From: Phycisphaerae bacterium | GTDB lineage: Bacteria > Planctomycetota > Phycisphaerae > UBA1845 | Assembly: GCA_029260155.1 (NCBI GenBank) | Contig: JAJDDU010000100.1 | Span: 1-8,572 of the forward strand | Length of the DNA: 8,572 nucleotides | Direction: 5' to 3' | Shown here: positions 5,225 through 8,572 of the stretch, one piece after another | Layout of the letters: every line of letters begins with the position of its first letter | How positions within the stretch are numbered: position 1 is the first letter of the stretch | Notes under the pieces: generated by a model | The model's database searches: none | Told to the model about the DNA's origin: nothing | What the model saw: the letters and a program-made list of their open reading frames with translations, nothing else | Translations under genes and position numbers: made by a program

Positions 5225-5980
5225 TCACCACATTGTTGCCATTGACGCCATGGCCTTTACGTGCTGGTACTGTGGATCACTCGTGTTGATCGCGCCGCAA
5301 TCGAAATCCGGCTGGTCCTTTACGACCTTGCAATACGGTTTTTCGGATTCTATCGGTTTGGTCTCGCTATTGCGGGTCTTATCAAGGTGAACAGGTGAGG
5401 CAGTAGTGAGCAGATACACGCGATCGGTGTCCTTTTTCGTGCCATCCCCGGGCGTGGAATGAAGGATGAGGTTTGTTCCGTCGGAGATGGCGGCCACGAG
5501 TCTCGCCTCCGCCAGCGGCCAATCTCCACTCATGAAAACCCACCCCTCATTGAATATCAGCTTGGGCGGAGACTGCTGCAATCTTACGGAAGCTAGCTTT
5601 GTCGCGCCCGTGTTGGCACCAAAGAGCGCAGAGTAGCAATAGGGCTTTCCGTCGTAGTATTCGTCGATCTCGACCTTGACAGCGTGGTGCCGAATGTGCA
5701 CGCGTTCCCCGGCTCGCAATGGAATGCCGCGGGCGCTGCCCCCGATGATCGTGTCATTCTTCAAGTCGATAAACCCGGTCGGGTTCCCGTCGATGTCGAC
5801 GGTCACGAATCCCGTTATGAAAGCGGTGACCGAGTCGTTTTTGGTTTCCTTGTAGGCGATGGTACACTGCTCATCATCGACCACACCATGGCCGCCTCGG
5901 GGGCCGCAATGGATGCACTGAATACCTGACCCGATCCAATACGCCACAATCAAAGTCCGAATGATCCAATACCTGTCCAC
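5225..5980 (-). CDS. Secreted protein of unknown function downstream of the CHASE2 kinase
   Basis: The product is 251 aa and resembles no family I know. The start is set by a perfect AAGGAGGT eight bases before the GTG at 5980 (MDRYWIIRTLIVAYWIGSG). A longer reading from 6178 would overlap the kinase gene by 175 bp and has no such site. Residues 5-20 are a hydrophobic signal or anchor. Cysteines 22 and 25 follow it, but the context GIQC is not a good lipobox. The rest is soluble, with mixed beta-rich segments (FVTVDIDGNPTGFIDL at 58-73; RVYLLTTASPVHLD at 187-200) and four more cysteines (39, 115, 217, 228). The gap to the kinase stop is only 23 nt and is filled by the ribosome binding site, so the two genes are almost surely co-transcribed. 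It may be a partner or ligand-binding component of the CHASE2 receptor; this rests on position alone. Confidence 0.75.
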   Translation of the reverse strand: MDRYWIIRTLIVAYWIGSGIQCIHCGPRGGHGVVDDEQCTIAYKETKNDSVTAFITGFVTVDIDGNPTGFIDLKNDTIIGGSARGIPLRAGERVHIRHHAVKVEIDEYYDGKPYCYSALFGANTGATKLASVRLQQSPPKLIFNEGWVFMSGDWPLAEARLVAAISDGTNLILHSTPGDGTKKDTDRVYLLTTASPVHLDKTRNSETKPIESEKPYCKVVKDQPDFDCGAINTSDPQYQHVKAMASMATMW

Positions 5981-6003
5981 TGAAGTGTACCTCCTTGTAA
6001 GCG

Positions 6004-8448
6004 CTATGATCCGGAAGCTCTTCGCCGCCTGGGAAGTAGCAACGCCATCAGGCCAGCCAAAAAGAACGCAAGAACCGGCACCGACGGGTTGAACATAAGG
6101 CGTGTCGTTCGATATGCCAAGACGCTCGCGACGACGACACACAACAAGAATCCCACCGACACGGCCGTACACCGCCATGGGCGCCGCGTGGTCCGGGACG
6201 CGACTACCACGCCGATGAGCGCGGCAGCCGACGTGAACAAATAGGTCTCAAGCGAGCGCGGCAGCCGGATGGGGAGCCCCTCGATAAGGGTGTCGATCAT
6301 TGCTGCGTGCGCGTGCACGCCCGCAACGTTGCGCCCGTCGAACACCTTGTGGTGGTCCCCACCAAAGCGCAAGTCGCCGATCAGTACGACCTTGCCGGCG
6401 AACCACGTCCGCAACTGCGTTGCATCGGCTTCGAAGACACTCCCGTACTCTATTGTCGACGCGATCAAGACGTTTTGGGGCGGAATCTCGGATCCGTAGA
6501 TTCCCACGAGATCATCCCGGAGGAGTTTGAACTCCGTATTGGATTCTTCCATGGGTCTCAGCGTTGTCAGCCGTATTTGATTCTCGGCGTCGATTTTCCT
6601 CCGCGCCCGGGGCACGTCCTCCGCGCGATTCCAATACAAGAGACGGGCCGATTGTGCAGCGCGGTCGAGCACAATCGTTGATTCGTGCCCCGGATGACGG
6701 AACGCGGCGTATACCTCGACACCAAGTGAAGCACGCGGGTCATCCAACCCTCGCTTGATCGCCAGTTGCGCCCACCACTGCCCGGCGGGCGTGAACGTCC
6801 CCGTCGCGCAGCCCCAGCGCGCAGCGCGCACAATCTCATCGCTCATCGGAGGCAGACCGTCGCCGTCGAGATGCCAGTTATGAACGCCCACGACAACGTC
6901 AGTGCCGACTTCATTCAACGCATGGATACCTTTGACGAGATCGGCGTCAAATTCGGTGCGATCCTCGAACTTGATGTCCCAGCCAACCACGCCGACGTCT
7001 GCCTCGGTGAGCTTCTCCATCAGCCGGCCATGCAGCCGGCGAAAACTCTTCGTGTTGCGTTGCGCAACGCCGGTCAACCCTTCGGACGCGGCGATTCGCC
7101 CCATGCGGGTCTCGTCCATGATACCAATCACGCGGACCGAGCCGAAAGGACCCGCCGTCCGCACGGGTGCGGATGTCGATACCAGGAATCGCTCGAAGGC
7201 GGTGTTCATCGACGTCCACCTGAACAGTAGTTCGGCGCCGATGCCCTGCGCAAGCAGAGTCGCGACCAACGCAACGACCACGCCGGCGACGACACGATGC
7301 GTGTTGACAAGGGCAGTGCATCGCGTCCGCAGTACATAGATGGCGTTGTCCTTACGAGCACTGGTGGCCTCGCCACGGATGAGCCGTTCCAAGTCCGTCG
7401 CGAGCTCGCCTGCGGTCTGATACCGGCGCTCGGGATCCTTGGCGAGTGTCTGAAGCAGCACGGTGTCCACGGCGGTGCCGAGACTGGGATCAATCCGCGA
7501 GGGCAGTACCGGGGCCACCTCGGCGATGTTCCTGTAGGTCGCCGCAAGATCCTGCGTCACTTCGTATGGGTATTTACGGGTCACTAGGCGGTACAGGATC
7601 ACACCCAGCGAATAGATGTCGCTGCGCGTGTCCACCCGCGCGTGATCCCCTTTGATTTGCTCCGGTGACGCATAGGCGGGCGTTCCCATGAACTCGCTCG
7701 TTACCGTCAACGCGTCGCCATCGAGCGCGGAATGTCCCGCCGCTTTGGCCAGCCCGAAATCCAGGACGCACGGTTCACCGTTCGCACCCACCAGGATGTT
7801 GCCCGGCTTCAGATCTCGGTGCGTTACGCCCTGCCGATGCGCAAAACCCACTGCGTCGGCAACCTTGGCGAACAGCCGCAATACGTCGTCACGCCCAAGG
7901 TTGTTGGACCGGACGTATTCGTCGAGGGGCACACCGTCGATGTACTCCATGGCCAGGTAGTCGCCGTCGGACGTCGATCCGCTTTCGTAGATCGTGACGA
8001 TGTGCGGGTGTTTCAGGTTGGCGGACAGCTTCACTTCGCGTTCGAACCGCTGACGCTGTTGGCGCGTTGCATCGCTCCCGCGTCTCAGCACCTTGATCGC
8101 CACGACGCGCTGCGTCGTTTGCTGAACGGCCTTGTAGACGATCCCCTGGCCGCCCTCGTGGAGCTTGGACAGAATCTCATAGCCCGTAATCCGCCGCGGA
8201 GAGGATGGCGGGAAGATCAACTTCACTCCACCGAGCTCCCGCGCGGAACTGCCCGGCGACGAGCGTGTTCGCGTATCGTGGGCGATTGTGGGCGCGTCGC
8301 GAGGATCAAACTCGGCAGCTAGGGCGTCGACGAAGTCGCGGCACGCGGCGCATTCCGACAGATGTGCCTGCACGCGCGAGCTGGATGGAGCGTCAAGCGT
8401 GCCCCGGACGAAGCCATCGATTTCGCTCGCCGAAAGGCATTCAGGCAT
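6004..8448 (-). CDS. Receptor Ser/Thr protein kinase: anti-sigma-like zinc finger, kinase, CHASE2 sensor
   Basis: The product is 814 aa. Residues 1-42 carry an HxxxCxxC zinc-finger motif (His29, Cys33, Cys36, with Cys4 as possible fourth ligand) like zf-HC2 anti-sigma domains. Residues 88-358 are a full protein kinase of the Hanks type: glycine loop LHEGGQGIVYKA (96-107), VAIK with Lys119, helix-C Glu138, HRDLKPGN (210-217; catalytic Asp212), DFG (230-232) and YASPEQ (259-264). No key residue is missing, so it should be active. A transmembrane helix (about 385-403) is followed by a CHASE2 extracytoplasmic sensor (about 405-725; VIGIMDE at 440-446, GWDIKF at 489-494, VVLIGDL at 687-693, GVHAHAAMIDTLIEG at 710-724) and three C-terminal helices (about 733-751, 761-779, 788-806), the usual CHASE2 layout. 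The inferred job is to sense an unknown signal outside the membrane and phosphorylate cytoplasmic targets. The ATG at 8448 has only a weak upstream site. A secreted protein gene follows 23 nt after the stop. Confidence 0.95.
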   Translation of the reverse strand: MPECLSASEIDGFVRGTLDAPSSSRVQAHLSECAACRDFVDALAAEFDPRDAPTIAHDTRTRSSPGSSARELGGVKLIFPPSSPRRITGYEILSKLHEGGQGIVYKAVQQTTQRVVAIKVLRRGSDATRQQRQRFEREVKLSANLKHPHIVTIYESGSTSDGDYLAMEYIDGVPLDEYVRSNNLGRDDVLRLFAKVADAVGFAHRQGVTHRDLKPGNILVGANGEPCVLDFGLAKAAGHSALDGDALTVTSEFMGTPAYASPEQIKGDHARVDTRSDIYSLGVILYRLVTRKYPYEVTQDLAATYRNIAEVAPVLPSRIDPSLGTAVDTVLLQTLAKDPERRYQTAGELATDLERLIRGEATSARKDNAIYVLRTRCTALVNTHRVVAGVVVALVATLLAQGIGAELLFRWTSMNTAFERFLVSTSAPVRTAGPFGSVRVIGIMDETRMGRIAASEGLTGVAQRNTKSFRRLHGRLMEKLTEADVGVVGWDIKFEDRTEFDADLVKGIHALNEVGTDVVVGVHNWHLDGDGLPPMSDEIVRAARWGCATGTFTPAGQWWAQLAIKRGLDDPRASLGVEVYAAFRHPGHESTIVLDRAAQSARLLYWNRAEDVPRARRKIDAENQIRLTTLRPMEESNTEFKLLRDDLVGIYGSEIPPQNVLIASTIEYGSVFEADATQLRTWFAGKVVLIGDLRFGGDHHKVFDGRNVAGVHAHAAMIDTLIEGLPIRLPRSLETYLFTSAAALIGVVVASRTTRRPWRCTAVSVGFLLCVVVASVLAYRTTRLMFNPSVPVLAFFLAGLMALLLPRRRRASGS

Positions 8449-8547
8449 CGCGTCAACCCGTGGGGCGGATCCTGCCCGCCCCGCGCCGCATTACAGGTGA
8501 ATCAGCGGACAGAGCCCAGCCACCGTCTCAACGATGGCCGACATGAC
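8449..8547. other. Spacer between tRNA and kinase gene, with a strong GC hairpin
   Basis: This 99-nt spacer holds an inverted repeat, GGGGCGG (8462-8468) and CCGCCCC (8476-8482), 7-nt loop, with one more G-C pair at 8460/8484 across a T/G position. In the minus direction it follows the tRNA and ends 12 nt before the kinase ATG. It could slow or end transcription from the tRNA, or hinder ribosome access to the kinase start, but there is no T-tract. The region directly before the kinase start (GGGTTGACGCG) has no good Shine-Dalgarno match. No sigma factor gene lies between tRNA and kinase. Confidence 0.45.
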
Positions 8548-8572
8548 AGGCGGCGGTGGGATTCGAACCCAC
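8548..8572 (-). tRNA. 3' end of a tRNA, probably tRNA-Cys (runs off right edge)
   Basis: Read on the minus strand, GTGGG-TTCGAAT-CCCAC is a perfect T-arm: five base pairs and a seven-base loop fitting the TTCRANY rule. It is followed by the 3' acceptor strand CGCCGCC and the discriminator T (position 73). CCA is not encoded, since the next bases are GTC. The predicted 5' acceptor strand is GGCGGCG. A U73 discriminator is typical of bacterial tRNA-Cys and some tRNA-Gly, and the GGCGGCG acceptor fits tRNA-Cys best. The anticodon lies outside the window, so the identity is inferred. Confidence 0.82.

Noticed and set aside
5981..6178. 66-codon N-terminal extension of the secreted protein gene into the kinase gene
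   Set aside because: The perfect AAGGAGGT before the GTG at 5980 and the signal peptide that begins there define the start. The extension would overlap conserved kinase coding sequence.

Overview
The window looks like chromosomal DNA from a GC-rich bacterium, most probably a planctomycete. The reasons are a receptor-type Ser/Thr kinase with an N-terminal anti-sigma-like zinc finger and a CHASE2 sensor, many secreted proteins of unknown function, a Tat-exported PLP enzyme, a C-type lectin domain on a secreted peptidase, and a dispersed GGTTGAAAACC palindrome. In a shadow frame that palindrome reads GTGFQPV, a string I recall from many mispredicted planctomycete ORFs. The lineage is inferred, as there is no rRNA or marker gene here.

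Layout, left to right. (1) 1-316, minus: the 5' end of a secreted protein gene cut by the window edge. (2) 504-983, minus: a 159-aa secreted protein with 20 cysteines. (3) 1251-1514, minus: a second small cysteine-rich secreted protein, whose frame stays open for 50 codons past its TAG. (4) 1763-2488, plus: a CPBP (Abi/CAAX-type) intramembrane protease. (5) 2563-3774, plus: an exported M23 peptidase-like domain fused to a C-type lectin domain. (6) 3845-5152, minus: a Tat-exported class V aminotransferase-fold enzyme, with one copy of a palindromic repeat on each side. (7) 5225-5980, minus: a secreted protein of unknown function with a GTG start and a perfect Shine-Dalgarno sequence, 23 nt downstream of (8). 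(8) 6004-8448, minus: a zinc finger / Ser-Thr kinase / CHASE2 receptor. (9) 8548-8572, minus: the 3' end of a tRNA, probably tRNA-Cys, running off the right edge.

Likely functional groups are: kinase plus downstream secreted protein as one transcription unit (8 to 7); CPBP protease plus M23-lectin protein as a second (4 to 5); and the cysteine-rich pair as a loose minus-strand cluster. Genes 4 and 3 diverge from a 248-bp spacer, and genes 5 and 6 converge on a 70-bp spacer that holds one repeat copy. Nearly everything here is predicted to be exported or membrane-bound, so this looks like a cell-envelope and signalling neighbourhood. I see no insertion sequence, CRISPR array, integrase or phage gene, and no clear multi-gene defence or biosynthetic system.
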